Source: Micromonospora zingiberis (GTDB taxonomy: Bacteria > Actinomycetota > Actinomycetes > Mycobacteriales > Micromonosporaceae). From it: 64,000 nucleotides of DNA. Below, piece by piece: positions 56,927 through 64,000 of this stretch (position 1 is the first letter of the stretch; each line of letters begins with the position of its first letter). The notes below the pieces were generated by a model. The model had not been told where the DNA came from, ran no database searches, and saw only the letters and a list, made by a program, of their open reading frames with translations. The DNA lies in NCBI RefSeq assembly GCF_004331455.1, contig NZ_SJJR01000003.1:1-64000 (forward strand). The letters run 5' to 3'. The position numbers and the translations under genes were made by a program.

Positions 56927-57475
56927 TCACAGGGGCGCATCTCCGCAGCTCAGGACGATTTCGCTGAGGGGTCGCCGATGACGCAGGGTGGTTTCGCGGG
57001 TCACCAGATCGGCCGGCAGGCTCAGTGGATCGCCCAACTGCCCGATCGCGACCACCACGTACGGTCGCAGGTCGGCGGCCAGGTCGAGGTCGGCGGCCAG
57101 GCCGGCGCGATCGAGGTCGGTGACCTGGCGTACGTGCAGGCCGAGCGCGGTGGCCTGCACGGTGAGATGGGCCACTGCCTGACCCAGGTCGTACGCGGCC
57201 ATCGGGTGGCCGGCGCGGGGATGCGCGACGAGCACCAGGAGGCTGGCCCGCCCCGCCCAGCGTTGCTCGGCGGGGGGCAGGTTGACCAGGATCCGTTTGA
57301 AGGTGTCGTGGTCGCGATGTCCGACCGCGAACCGCCACGGCTGCCCGTTGCCGATCGAGGGCGCCCAGCGGGCCGCCTCCAGCAGCGTCGCTATCTCGGC
57401 CGGGGTCACTTCGGCCTGCGGGTCGAAGGCCCGAGGGCTCCATCGAAAGGCGAGCAGCGGGGTGAGGTCGGTCAT
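56927..57475 (-). CDS. Nitroreductase family protein
   Basis: This 182-residue FMN-binding nitroreductase-fold protein has the N-terminal RWSPRAFDP (RxSxR flavin-phosphate motif), EAARWAPSIGNGQPWRF and AYDLGQAVAHLTVQATALGL. It reduces nitro compounds, quinones or similar electrophiles with NAD(P)H. It is somewhat short but keeps both flavin contacts. It lies alone upstream of leuA, pointing the same way. Confidence 0.88.
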   Translation of the reverse strand: MTDLTPLLAFRWSPRAFDPQAEVTPAEIATLLEAARWAPSIGNGQPWRFAVGHRDHDTFKRILVNLPPAEQRWAGRASLLVLVAHPRAGHPMAAYDLGQAVAHLTVQATALGLHVRQVTDLDRAGLAADLDLAADLRPYVVVAIGQLGDPLSLPADLVTRETTLRHRRPLSEIVLSCGDAPL

Positions 57476-57558
57476 GCGAACAGTGTCCTGTATGGGGGAT
57501 TTGGCCTAACCGGTCGGATGGACGAATGTGGGGAAAAGCACCCGTAACGGATATGGGC

Positions 57559-58368
57559 TCAGGGCGTTCCGGTGACCTCGGGTTCGGGTACGTCGGTGCC
57601 GGCCGGTGCGGTCGGGTCGACGACCGGCGCCGCCACGCCCAGCGGTTCGCCCTCCACCACCGGCCCGGCCAGCTGCACCGAGGCCGGGGCCGGCTCGGGC
57701 GGCACGGCCAGCGTCAGCGTGCCGAACGCCGCGCGTACCGCGGTCAGGGTGCCATCGGCGTCGAAGCAGTAGATGCCGACATCCAGCGGCGGGTTGATCG
57801 ACGCGGCGGTGGTCTCCACCGAATAGCAGGAGCCGGTGGCCCCGGCAGGCGCCATGGCCGGCGAGACGGAGAGCGGGGCGCGTCGGTCGGTCAGGACGTC
57901 GAGCCAGTCCGTGAACGGGTGCTGCACCCGGGGGTCGAGTCGGCGCGGCAGCGTGTCGTCCCGTTCGCCGAGGCGCACGCAGCTGGCCGGCTCCGGCCGG
58001 GTCGGCGTGGGGAGTGCGCACTGGAACAGCCCCTCGCTCGTCGCCGCGAGCGAGACGTCGGCGGTGCCACCGAGTGCGCCGCCGGGTATGTCCACCCGCC
58101 AACTGCCGTCGTTCGCGCTGGTCACCAGGATCAGCCGATCGGCAACCCCGTCGACCCGCAGGGTGTAGCGGGCGACCAGGTGCCGGTCCTGGGCGGCGGC
58201 CGCGAGCGCGGCCAGCTCGTCGCGAGCGGCGTCCATCCCCACCGGTCGAGGCGCCGATGTCGGCGGCGCCGGGTCGGCGGGCGGGTCGGCCGAGCAGCCG
58301 GCGAACAGAACGGGCAGGGCAAGCGCGAGCGGGGCGAACCGGCGTCGGGCCGGACGGTGGGCGTACAC
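57559..58368 (-). CDS. Lipoprotein, uncharacterised
   Basis: This 269-residue protein has a lipoprotein signal (FAPLALALPVLFAGC). A helical start of the mature part (DAARDELAALAAAAQDRHLV) leads into a beta-rich domain (RYTLRVDGVADRLILVTSAN, then GSWRVDIPGGALGGTADVSL) with two cysteine pairs. The C-terminal tail is Pro/Val-rich. It resembles the LolA/LppX-like outer-surface lipoproteins in shape only. Start GTG 58368 is chosen for the signal peptide; a longer frame upstream lacks support. Confidence 0.7.
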   Translation of the reverse strand: MYAHRPARRRFAPLALALPVLFAGCSADPPADPAPPTSAPRPVGMDAARDELAALAAAAQDRHLVARYTLRVDGVADRLILVTSANDGSWRVDIPGGALGGTADVSLAATSEGLFQCALPTPTRPEPASCVRLGERDDTLPRRLDPRVQHPFTDWLDVLTDRRAPLSVSPAMAPAGATGSCYSVETTAASINPPLDVGIYCFDADGTLTAVRAAFGTLTLAVPPEPAPASVQLAGPVVEGEPLGVAAPVVDPTAPAGTDVPEPEVTGTP

Positions 58369-58591
58369 CCGGCCATTCTCGGCGTTGTGGGCGTTGTGCG
58401 GACACCCCCGGGCGGACACCCGTTTCCGGCGTGTCGCGCGCCACCTCGGGTGCGTACCCGGGCCGGATCGTGGGATCACCTGACCCGGCGGTCAGAGGGG
58501 ACCGATACCCTGAGTCCGTCCGACCCGCGCCGCCGGCCTCGGTGCCGGCGGCGTCGGCATGCTCAGGGCAACCGGGAGGGAGTGCGCCGTC

Positions 58592-59857
58592 GTGGCACTC
58601 GTGGTGCAGAAGTACGGCGGATCCTCCGTCGCCAACGCCGAGCGGATCAAGCGGGTGGCCGAGCGGATCGTCGCGGCCCGCAAGGCCGGCGATGACGTGG
58701 TCGTCGTGGTCTCCGCGATGGGCGACACCACCGACGAACTGCTCGACCTGGCCAACCAGGTCAGCCCGCTGCCACCCGGCCGCGAACTGGACATGTTGCT
58801 CACCGCCGGGGAGCGGATCTCCATGGCGCTGCTCGCCATGGCCATCCACAACCTGGGGTACGAAGCCCGATCGTTCACCGGATCCCAGGCGGGCGTGATC
58901 ACCACTTCGGTGCATGGCCGGGCCCGCATCATCGACGTCACCCCGGGGCGGCTCAAGGGCGCGCTGGACGAGGGTGCCGTGGTGATCGTCGCCGGGTTCC
59001 AGGGCGTCTCCCAGGACACCAAGGACGTCACCACGCTGGGGCGCGGCGGCTCGGACACCACGGCGGTGGCGCTGGCCGCCGCGCTGCACGCCGACGTCTG
59101 TGAGATCTACACCGACGTGGACGGCGTCTTCACCGCCGACCCGCGGATCGTGCCGAACGCCCGGCACATCAAGCAGATCACCTACGAGGAGATGCTGGAG
59201 CTGGCGGCCTGCGGCGCGAAGGTTCTGCACCTGCGCAGCGTGGAGTACGCCCGCCGGGCGCAACTGCCGATCCACGTCCGTTCGTCATACTCGACCAACA
59301 CCGGCACCATGGTCACCGGATCGATGGAGGAGCTTTCAGTGGAGCAGGCACTGATCACCGGGGTGGCCCACGACCGCAGCGAGGCCAAGATCACGATCGT
59401 CGGGGTGCCCGACGAGCCGGGTGCCGCGGCACGGATCTTCGACACCGTCGCCGGTGCCGAGATCAACATCGACATGATCGTGCAGAACGTCTCCACCGAG
59501 GGCACCGGCCGCACCGACATCTCCTTCACCCTGCCCAAGGCCGACGGCCCCACCGCGATGGCCGCCCTGAGCAAGATCCAGGAGGCGGTCAACTTCAAGG
59601 GCCTGCTCTACGACGACCACGTCGGCAAGGTGTCCCTGATCGGTGCCGGCATGCGCTCGCACCCCGGCGTCGCCGCCGGCTTCTTCGCCGCGCTGGGCCA
59701 GGCCGGCGTGAACATCGAGATGATCTCCACTTCGGAGATCCGGGTATCCGTGGTCTGCCGGGACACCGACCTGGACGCCGCGGTCCGCGCCATCCACGAG
59801 GCCTTCGACCTCGGCGGCGACACCGAGGCCGTGGTGTACGCGGGGACGGGACGGTAG
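58592..59857 (+). CDS. lysC: Aspartate kinase, alpha subunit
   Basis: This 421-residue aspartokinase phosphorylates aspartate, the first step to lysine, threonine, methionine and diaminopimelate. It has the kinase signature [16 protein letters not shown], substrate and ATP motifs ([33 protein letters not shown]) and two C-terminal ACT domains for lysine/threonine feedback. GTG 58592 has GGGAGGG ~10 bases upstream. It is followed 5 bases later by asd, forming the usual lysC-asd operon. An internal start makes the beta subunit. Confidence 0.96.
   Translation: MALVVQKYGGSSVANAERIKRVAERIVAARKAGDDVVVVVSAMGDTTDELLDLANQVSPLPPGRELDMLLTAGERISMALLAMAIHNLGYEARSFTGSQAGVITTSVHGRARIIDVTPGRLKGALDEGAVVIVAGFQGVSQDTKDVTTLGRGGSDTTAVALAAALHADVCEIYTDVDGVFTADPRIVPNARHIKQITYEEMLELAACGAKVLHLRSVEYARRAQLPIHVRSSYSTNTGTMVTGSMEELSVEQALITGVAHDRSEAKITIVGVPDEPGAAARIFDTVAGAEINIDMIVQNVSTEGTGRTDISFTLPKADGPTAMAALSKIQEAVNFKGLLYDDHVGKVSLIGAGMRSHPGVAAGFFAALGQAGVNIEMISTSEIRVSVVCRDTDLDAAVRAIHEAFDLGGDTEAVVYAGTGR
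59339..59857 (+). CDS. lysC: Aspartate kinase, beta subunit (internal in-frame start)
   Basis: GTG 59339 is codon 250 of lysC, in frame, and is preceded by a perfect ribosome-binding site GGAGGAG with 6-base spacing. The product (172 residues, [20 protein letters not shown] onward) is the pair of ACT domains. In Corynebacterium glutamicum and others the beta subunit is made the same way from an overlapping start near codon 250, and the enzyme is alpha2beta2. Confidence 0.85.
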   Translation: MEQALITGVAHDRSEAKITIVGVPDEPGAAARIFDTVAGAEINIDMIVQNVSTEGTGRTDISFTLPKADGPTAMAALSKIQEAVNFKGLLYDDHVGKVSLIGAGMRSHPGVAAGFFAALGQAGVNIEMISTSEIRVSVVCRDTDLDAAVRAIHEAFDLGGDTEAVVYAGTGR

Positions 59858-59862
59858 CGCGC

Positions 59863-60924
59863 GTGGCCCGGCTGCCCACCCTGGCCGTGGTCGGGGCGAC
59901 GGGCGCCGTCGGCACGGTGATGTGTGAACTGCTCACCGGGCGCCGCAATGTCTGGGGCGAGATCCGCCTGCTGGCCTCCGAGCGGTCGGTCGGGCGGAAG
60001 GTGCGGTGCCGGGGCGAGGAGTTGACCGTCCAGGCGCTGACCGAGGAGGCGTTCGACGGCGTGGACGTCGCGATGTTCGACGTACCGGACGAGGTCTCCG
60101 CACACTGGGCGCCGATCGCCGTACGCCGCGGCGCGGTCGTGGTGGACAACTCCGGCGCCTTCCGGATGGATCAGGACGTCCCACTGGTCGTACCGGAGAT
60201 CAACCCCGAGCAACTGGGTAACCGGCCGCGCGGCATCGTCGCCAACGCCAACTGCACCACCCTTGCGATGATCATCGCGATCGCTCCGCTGCACCGCGAG
60301 TACGGGCTGCGTGAGCTGGTGCTCGCCTCGTACCAGGCGGTTTCCGGGGCCGGTCAGGCCGGTGCGGACACCCTGCACGACCAACTGACCAAGGTGGCCG
60401 GCGACCGGCTGCTCGGCTCACGCACCGGCGACGTGCGTCAGGCGGTCGGCGACGACCTCGGCCCGTTCCCCGCGCCCCTGGCGCTCAACGTGGTGCCGTG
60501 GGCCGGCTCGCTGGTGGACGCCGGCTGGTCGTCCGAGGAGATGAAGCTGCGCAACGAGTCGCGCAAGATCCTCGGGATGCCCGACCTGAAGGTCTCCGCC
60601 ACCTGCGTACGGGTCCCGGTGGTGACCGGCCACTCGGTGGCGGTGCACGCCGTCTTCGGCACCGAGATCGACACCGACGGCGCCCGTGCGGTGCTGCGCA
60701 ACGCGCCCGGGGTGATCGTGGTCGACGACCCGGCTGCCGGGGAGTTTCCGATGCCGATCGATGCCGTCGGCACCGACCCCTCCTGGGTCGGCCGGATCCG
60801 CCGGGCCCTCGACGACCCCCGTGCCCTCGACTTCTTCGTGACCGGCGACAACCTCCGCAAGGGCGCCGCCCTCAACACCGCCCAGATCGCCGAACTCCTG
60901 GCGACTGACCTCCTCCGCTCCTAG
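59863..60924 (+). CDS. asd: Aspartate-semialdehyde dehydrogenase
   Basis: This 353-residue enzyme reduces aspartyl phosphate to aspartate semialdehyde with NADPH. Motifs are VVGATGAVGTVM (nucleotide), VDNSGAFRM, catalytic cysteine in ANANCTTLAM, and SYQAVSGAGQAG. C-terminal VRVPVVTGHSVAVH contains the active-site histidine. Start GTG 59863 lies 5 bases after lysC, so the two are co-translated. Confidence 0.97.
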   Translation: MARLPTLAVVGATGAVGTVMCELLTGRRNVWGEIRLLASERSVGRKVRCRGEELTVQALTEEAFDGVDVAMFDVPDEVSAHWAPIAVRRGAVVVDNSGAFRMDQDVPLVVPEINPEQLGNRPRGIVANANCTTLAMIIAIAPLHREYGLRELVLASYQAVSGAGQAGADTLHDQLTKVAGDRLLGSRTGDVRQAVGDDLGPFPAPLALNVVPWAGSLVDAGWSSEEMKLRNESRKILGMPDLKVSATCVRVPVVTGHSVAVHAVFGTEIDTDGARAVLRNAPGVIVVDDPAAGEFPMPIDAVGTDPSWVGRIRRALDDPRALDFFVTGDNLRKGAALNTAQIAELLATDLLRS

Positions 60925-60925
60925 G

Positions 60926-60991
60926 TGTCTCGCGGATCTTGGTACGAAACCGCCCCCATTGGGGCCCTCTCGTACCAAGATCCGCGAGACA
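60926..60991. repeat. Inverted repeat with GATCTTGGTACGA core, copy 2 (bidirectional terminator)
   Basis: Perfect 22-bp arms (60926-60947 and 60970-60991) enclose a 22-base spacer with its own small CCCC-ATT-GGGG hairpin. The element begins 1 base after the asd stop and ends 27 bases before the end of the convergent GGDEF gene. It shares GATCTTGGTACGAAA and TCGTACCAAGATC with the element at 37754-37801. Confidence 0.9.
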
Positions 60992-61018
60992 GAACCTCGC
61001 GCGCCCCCGTGGGTGGGG

Positions 61019-62437
61019 TTAGGCGGCGGAGAGGTGGACGCCGTCGCGGCCCTGGCGTTTGACGGCGTAGAGGGCCTGGTCGGCGCGGCGGAGGGTCAGC
61101 TCGGGGGACTCGCCGGGGCGGGGTAGGGCGACGCCGACGCTGATCGTACGGCCGATCCGGCGGGCGGCCTCGGTGAGCCGCTCGGCGACCCGGACGGCCT
61201 CCTCGGGGCGGCTCACCTCGATCACCGCGACGAACTCGTCGCCACCGATGCGGTACAACTCGTCGCCCTGGCGCAGGGCGCCCTCCAGAGCCCGGGCCAG
61301 ACCGACCAGCACCCGGTCGCCGGCCTGGTGGCCGTAGGTGTCGTTGACGATTTTGAAACCGTCCACGTCGATCGCCAGCAGGGCGGTACGGCCGGGGGTG
61401 GCGGTGGCGATCCGCCGCCCGAACGGGCCGGTGTGCCGCAGCCCGGTGAGCGGGTCGGAGCTGGCCTGCTCGCGGAGCCGATCCAGGGTGCGCAGCCGGT
61501 CCAGGCAGCTCCACGCCTGGCCGGCGAGTAGTTCCATCAGGTTGACCGTCCGGGGATCCGGACGCAGCAGCCGCTCGTCGGCGACCAGCAGCACCCCGCC
61601 GCCGTCGGCCGGGCCGACCGGTACCGCCACCAGCGTGCGTACCCCGGCCCGCACCAGTGGCTCGTGTTCCTCCGTCGGTGGGTGGCCAGGTTCGCCGAGG
61701 GTGTGGCCGGCGCCGTACCGGTGGGCCCGGTCGACGATGCGCCGTAGTGCCTGCGGGCCCGCCTCCGTCAGCTCGGCACGCATCCGCGTCTCCAACTCGC
61801 CGGGCGTCGCGGTCGGATCGCCGAGTCGTGGACCGGTGCGGCCGGCGAGCACCAGCACCGCCGCGTGCAGGGCCGACACGTCCCGGGCGGCCCTGATCGC
61901 GGCGGCCAGCAGATCCCACTCGGTGGTGGCGGCGGCCATCGCGGCGGCATGGCGGAGCAGCTTCTCGCTGCGGCTCTCCGCCGGCCCGCCGAGCGCCACG
62001 ATCCGGGCGCCGAGGCGACCGGCGACCCGCTCGGCGGTCGCCCGCCAGGCGGCGAGCTCGGCCGGGCCGGTCCATTGCAGGTCGAGTACGCCGATCGGGC
62101 GGCCCGCCGGATCGAACACCGGCACGCATACCTCGGCGGTGACGTCGGGGCGTACCGGGATGTGGTCGGGGTCGGTGGTGACGTTCGGGACGACGGCCGG
62201 TTCGCCGCCGGTGAAGACCCGGCCGACGATCCCGGCGGCCGGGGCCACGGTGGCGAAGACCTGCCAGGAGCCGGTGGCGGCGACGCAGCGGAGCCGGCCG
62301 TTGACGTGCAGCAGGACGGCGATGGTGGCGGGCGTGTAGCGGGCCAGCGCGTCGACGGTCGCCTGGCAGACCTCGGCGACGGTCGGCGCCAGGGGCAGGC
62401 GGACCGTGACGTCACGGATGACTTGCTGGTGATCCAC
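61019..62437 (-). CDS. Diguanylate cyclase with two GAF-like sensor domains
   Basis: This 472-residue cytosolic protein has two GAF-like domains (about 15-150 and 170-305; GIVGRVFTGGEPAVVPNV and GVLDLQWTG in the first). A C-terminal GGDEF domain follows: SSDPLTGLRHTGPFGRR start, IDVDGFKIVNDTYGHQAGD, catalytic RIGGDEF. The inhibitory site RxxD (RQGD) lies five residues before GGDEF, so it should make cyclic di-GMP and be feedback-inhibited. The GAF domains sense an unknown ligand. It is divergent from a metallophosphoesterase. Confidence 0.92.
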   Translation of the reverse strand: MDHQQVIRDVTVRLPLAPTVAEVCQATVDALARYTPATIAVLLHVNGRLRCVAATGSWQVFATVAPAAGIVGRVFTGGEPAVVPNVTTDPDHIPVRPDVTAEVCVPVFDPAGRPIGVLDLQWTGPAELAAWRATAERVAGRLGARIVALGGPAESRSEKLLRHAAAMAAATTEWDLLAAAIRAARDVSALHAAVLVLAGRTGPRLGDPTATPGELETRMRAELTEAGPQALRRIVDRAHRYGAGHTLGEPGHPPTEEHEPLVRAGVRTLVAVPVGPADGGGVLLVADERLLRPDPRTVNLMELLAGQAWSCLDRLRTLDRLREQASSDPLTGLRHTGPFGRRIATATPGRTALLAIDVDGFKIVNDTYGHQAGDRVLVGLARALEGALRQGDELYRIGGDEFVAVIEVSRPEEAVRVAERLTEAARRIGRTISVGVALPRPGESPELTLRRADQALYAVKRQGRDGVHLSAA

Positions 62438-62626
62438 TCGTACGTCGTTCCAGGTCGGGTACGGTCCCGGCCGGTGCCGGGTCGCCGATCAAGCGTACTC
62501 ATGGTTTGTGGGTGGCAGTTCTGCTCGTACACATGTGCTATCCACAGGCTGTGGACGCAGCCTGTGCACCCCCGCGAGGGGTGGCGGCGGCGATAGCGTG
62601 GGGGTTCCGGTCGAGTGGAGGTTCCC

Positions 62627-63406
62627 ATGCTCATCGCTCACCTCAGCGATCCGCACCTCACCACTGGCGCGCTCGGCGCGGAGCCGGCCACCGGGCTGCA
62701 CCGTGCCCTCGGCCGGGTGCTGGCGCTGAACCCTCGGCCCGACTGTGTGGTGATCACCGGCGACCTCGCCGACCATGGCCGCCCCGACGAGTACGCCGTG
62801 CTGCGCGAGGTGATCGGCCGTTTCCCGCTGCCGGTGCACCTGGCCACCGGCAACCACGACGACCGGGAGTCACTGCTGGACGCCTTCGGCGGTACGCCCT
62901 GGCTGGGCGGTGGCTTCTCGGCGTACTACCAGGTGGACCATCCGGGGGTGACCCTGGCGGTGCTCGACTCCCTGGTCCCGGGGTCGGACGGTGGTCGACT
63001 CGGCGCCGAGCAACTCGGTTGGCTCGACGGCGTGCTCGCCGCACGGCCCGACGTGCCGGCCGTCGTCTGCCTGCACCACCCGCCGGTCGAGGTCGGCATC
63101 CCGGCGGCCGACGAGATCCGACTCGCCGACGGTGACGCCCTCGCCGAGGTGCTCCTGCGGCATCCCCACGTGGTACGCGTCGCCGCAGGGCACCTGCACC
63201 GGCCGGTGACCACCGCCTTCGCCGGCACGGTGCTCACCGTCGCACCGAGCACCTGGCGGCAGGCCACGCTGACCATGAGCGGCGACGAACAGATCGGCTG
63301 GGTCGCCGAGCCGACCGCCCTGCTGCTGCATCGGGTGAGTGAGCGCGGATGTGTCACGCACACCGTGCAGGTCAGTCACACCGCCGGCATGACGTGCGGC
63401 TATTGA
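62627..63406 (+). CDS. Calcineurin-like metallophosphoesterase (cyclic-nucleotide phosphodiesterase type)
   Basis: This 259-residue protein has the full set of class III phosphodiesterase motifs: HLSDPHL, ITGDLADHG, ATGNHDD, CLHHPP and AAGHLHRP. It is closest in style to CpdA/GlpQ-type enzymes that hydrolyse cAMP or other phosphodiesters with two metal ions. ATG 62627 has GGAGG 5 bases upstream. It is divergent from the diguanylate cyclase gene. Confidence 0.88.
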   Translation: MLIAHLSDPHLTTGALGAEPATGLHRALGRVLALNPRPDCVVITGDLADHGRPDEYAVLREVIGRFPLPVHLATGNHDDRESLLDAFGGTPWLGGGFSAYYQVDHPGVTLAVLDSLVPGSDGGRLGAEQLGWLDGVLAARPDVPAVVCLHHPPVEVGIPAADEIRLADGDALAEVLLRHPHVVRVAAGHLHRPVTTAFAGTVLTVAPSTWRQATLTMSGDEQIGWVAEPTALLLHRVSERGCVTHTVQVSHTAGMTCGY

Positions 63407-63747
63407 CCGGTCGACCGGTGCCCGGCGGGGTGGCGCGAAGCGTACGGAAACGACGCCCGCCGTCTCGATGGTGATCCGTCACCGAACGTCCACAGTGGGC
63501 GTCGAAAGAGTAGCGGTCGGGCCGCCCTTCGGTTGAACAATTCCGCACCGGGCCGATTCGGAGAATCCAATCTGGCCGATCGATTCGACCCGGCCGGGTG
63601 TCGAATGGCGGCTGCTCGGCCTTATTCGGTGGCACGGCGTGCGCGAGTGTTCACGTTGCCGCGTCACGTCGTTAACCTCGCTCCGGTCACGCGCAGTCGG
63701 CGTGGCGCAACCGCGTCGATTTCGGCGCTCTCAGTGGGGGTAGACAC
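63407..63747. other. Intergenic stretch before the lamin-tail gene
   Basis: No convincing gene, RNA or repeat-family member is seen in these 341 bases. The GC content falls towards the middle (GAACAATTCCGCACC, AATCCAATCTGG), as in promoter regions, and a GTTAAC occurs at 63671, but without the rest of the bipartite repeat. Confidence 0.5.
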
Positions 63748-64000
63748 ATGACGAAAAGGCTCCTCGGGCTCATGACCGCGCTCACCGTGGCGGTGGGCGG
63801 TTCGCTGGCCGCCGCCGCCCCGGCGCAGGCCGCCACTCCGGCGATCGAGATCACGAAGGTGTACTACGACTCGCCGGGCGTGGACAATCGCTCGAACGCC
63901 AGCCTGAACGCCGAGTACGTGAAGCTGACCAACCGGCGCTCCCGCACCATCAACCTGAAGAACTGGACGCTGCGCGACAAGGCCAACCACGTCTACAAGT
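63748..64000 (+). CDS. Secreted lamin-tail-domain protein (partial, 5' end)
   Basis: The first 84 codons of a gene run off the window. It has a Sec signal peptide (LLGLMTALTVAVGGSLAAAA, cleaved after AQA) and the start of a lamin-tail domain (IEITKVYYDSPGVDNRSNAS, LNAEYVKLTNRRSRTINLKN, WTLRD). Such beta-sandwich domains occur in exported bacterial proteins, often small stand-alone ones. Start ATG 63748 follows GGGGG with 7-base spacing. Confidence 0.85.
   Translation, partial: MTKRLLGLMTALTVAVGGSLAAAAPAQAATPAIEITKVYYDSPGVDNRSNASLNAEYVKLTNRRSRTINLKNWTLRDKANHVYK

Overview
The window is chromosomal DNA of a high-GC Gram-positive actinomycete, most likely Micromonospora or a close relative in the Micromonosporaceae. 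The reasons are the third-position GC bias, many GTG starts, the actinobacterial rRNA and SRP RNA sequences, and local gene orders known from Actinobacteria: leuA-lysC-asd, dnaX-ybaB-recR with the SRP RNA, tadA with its partner gene, and an AftD/DUF3068/DUF2613 envelope locus. The genus is an inference; no species marker was searched.

Layout. 1-330: end of an rRNA operon (23S 3' end, 5S, terminator). 0.5-6.8 kb: an MDR oxidoreductase divergent from an AraC regulator, a VanW envelope protein, a flippase-like membrane protein and an FkbM methyltransferase. 6.8-20.8 kb: a cell-envelope glycan locus. It holds a GT-C-like membrane protein, an Rv0226c-like membrane protein coupled to a DUF2613 micro-protein, a GT4 glycosyltransferase on the opposite strand, and a translationally coupled run of VWA/solute-binding protein, AftD-like arabinosyltransferase and methyltransferase, followed by a DUF3068 protein. 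The same families cluster in mycobacteria (Rv0224c-Rv0227c and Rv0236c/Rv0236A), where they serve arabinogalactan, lipoarabinomannan and polar envelope growth.

20.8-32.9 kb: mixed housekeeping and secreted functions. These are a DUF885 protein, an EamA transporter, a PHP protein, a secreted GH81 beta-1,3-glucanase under a LacI-type operator, an M23 lipoprotein, the tadA pair, a TetR-thioesterase operon and deoD. 32.9-39.4 kb: a block of secreted proteins (two tandem seven-blade FG-GAP paralogues and others) between two tRNA-Ser genes, followed by the SRP RNA. 39.5-43.5 kb: dnaX, ybaB, recR. 43.6-54.9 kb: an accessory block with a small secreted cysteine protein, an IS110-family element, a five-gene Dpp/Opp-type ABC transporter, a secreted HNH nuclease and a DHA2 efflux pump. 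54.9-60.9 kb: leuA with an attenuation-type leader, a nitroreductase, a lipoprotein, lysC (with an internal start for the beta subunit) and asd. 61-64 kb: a GAF-GGDEF diguanylate cyclase divergent from a metallophosphoesterase, then the start of a secreted lamin-tail-domain protein.

Two families of short interspersed elements are visible. One is a roughly 58-bp bipartite repeat with five copies, all between genes or overlapping a gene end, three of them starting at or just after a stop codon. The other is a palindrome with the conserved core GATCTTGGTACGA, two copies, both just downstream of genes. These, the envelope locus and a possible bridge-RNA region of the IS110 element are the most promising leads. 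No CRISPR array, prophage or biosynthetic cluster was seen.
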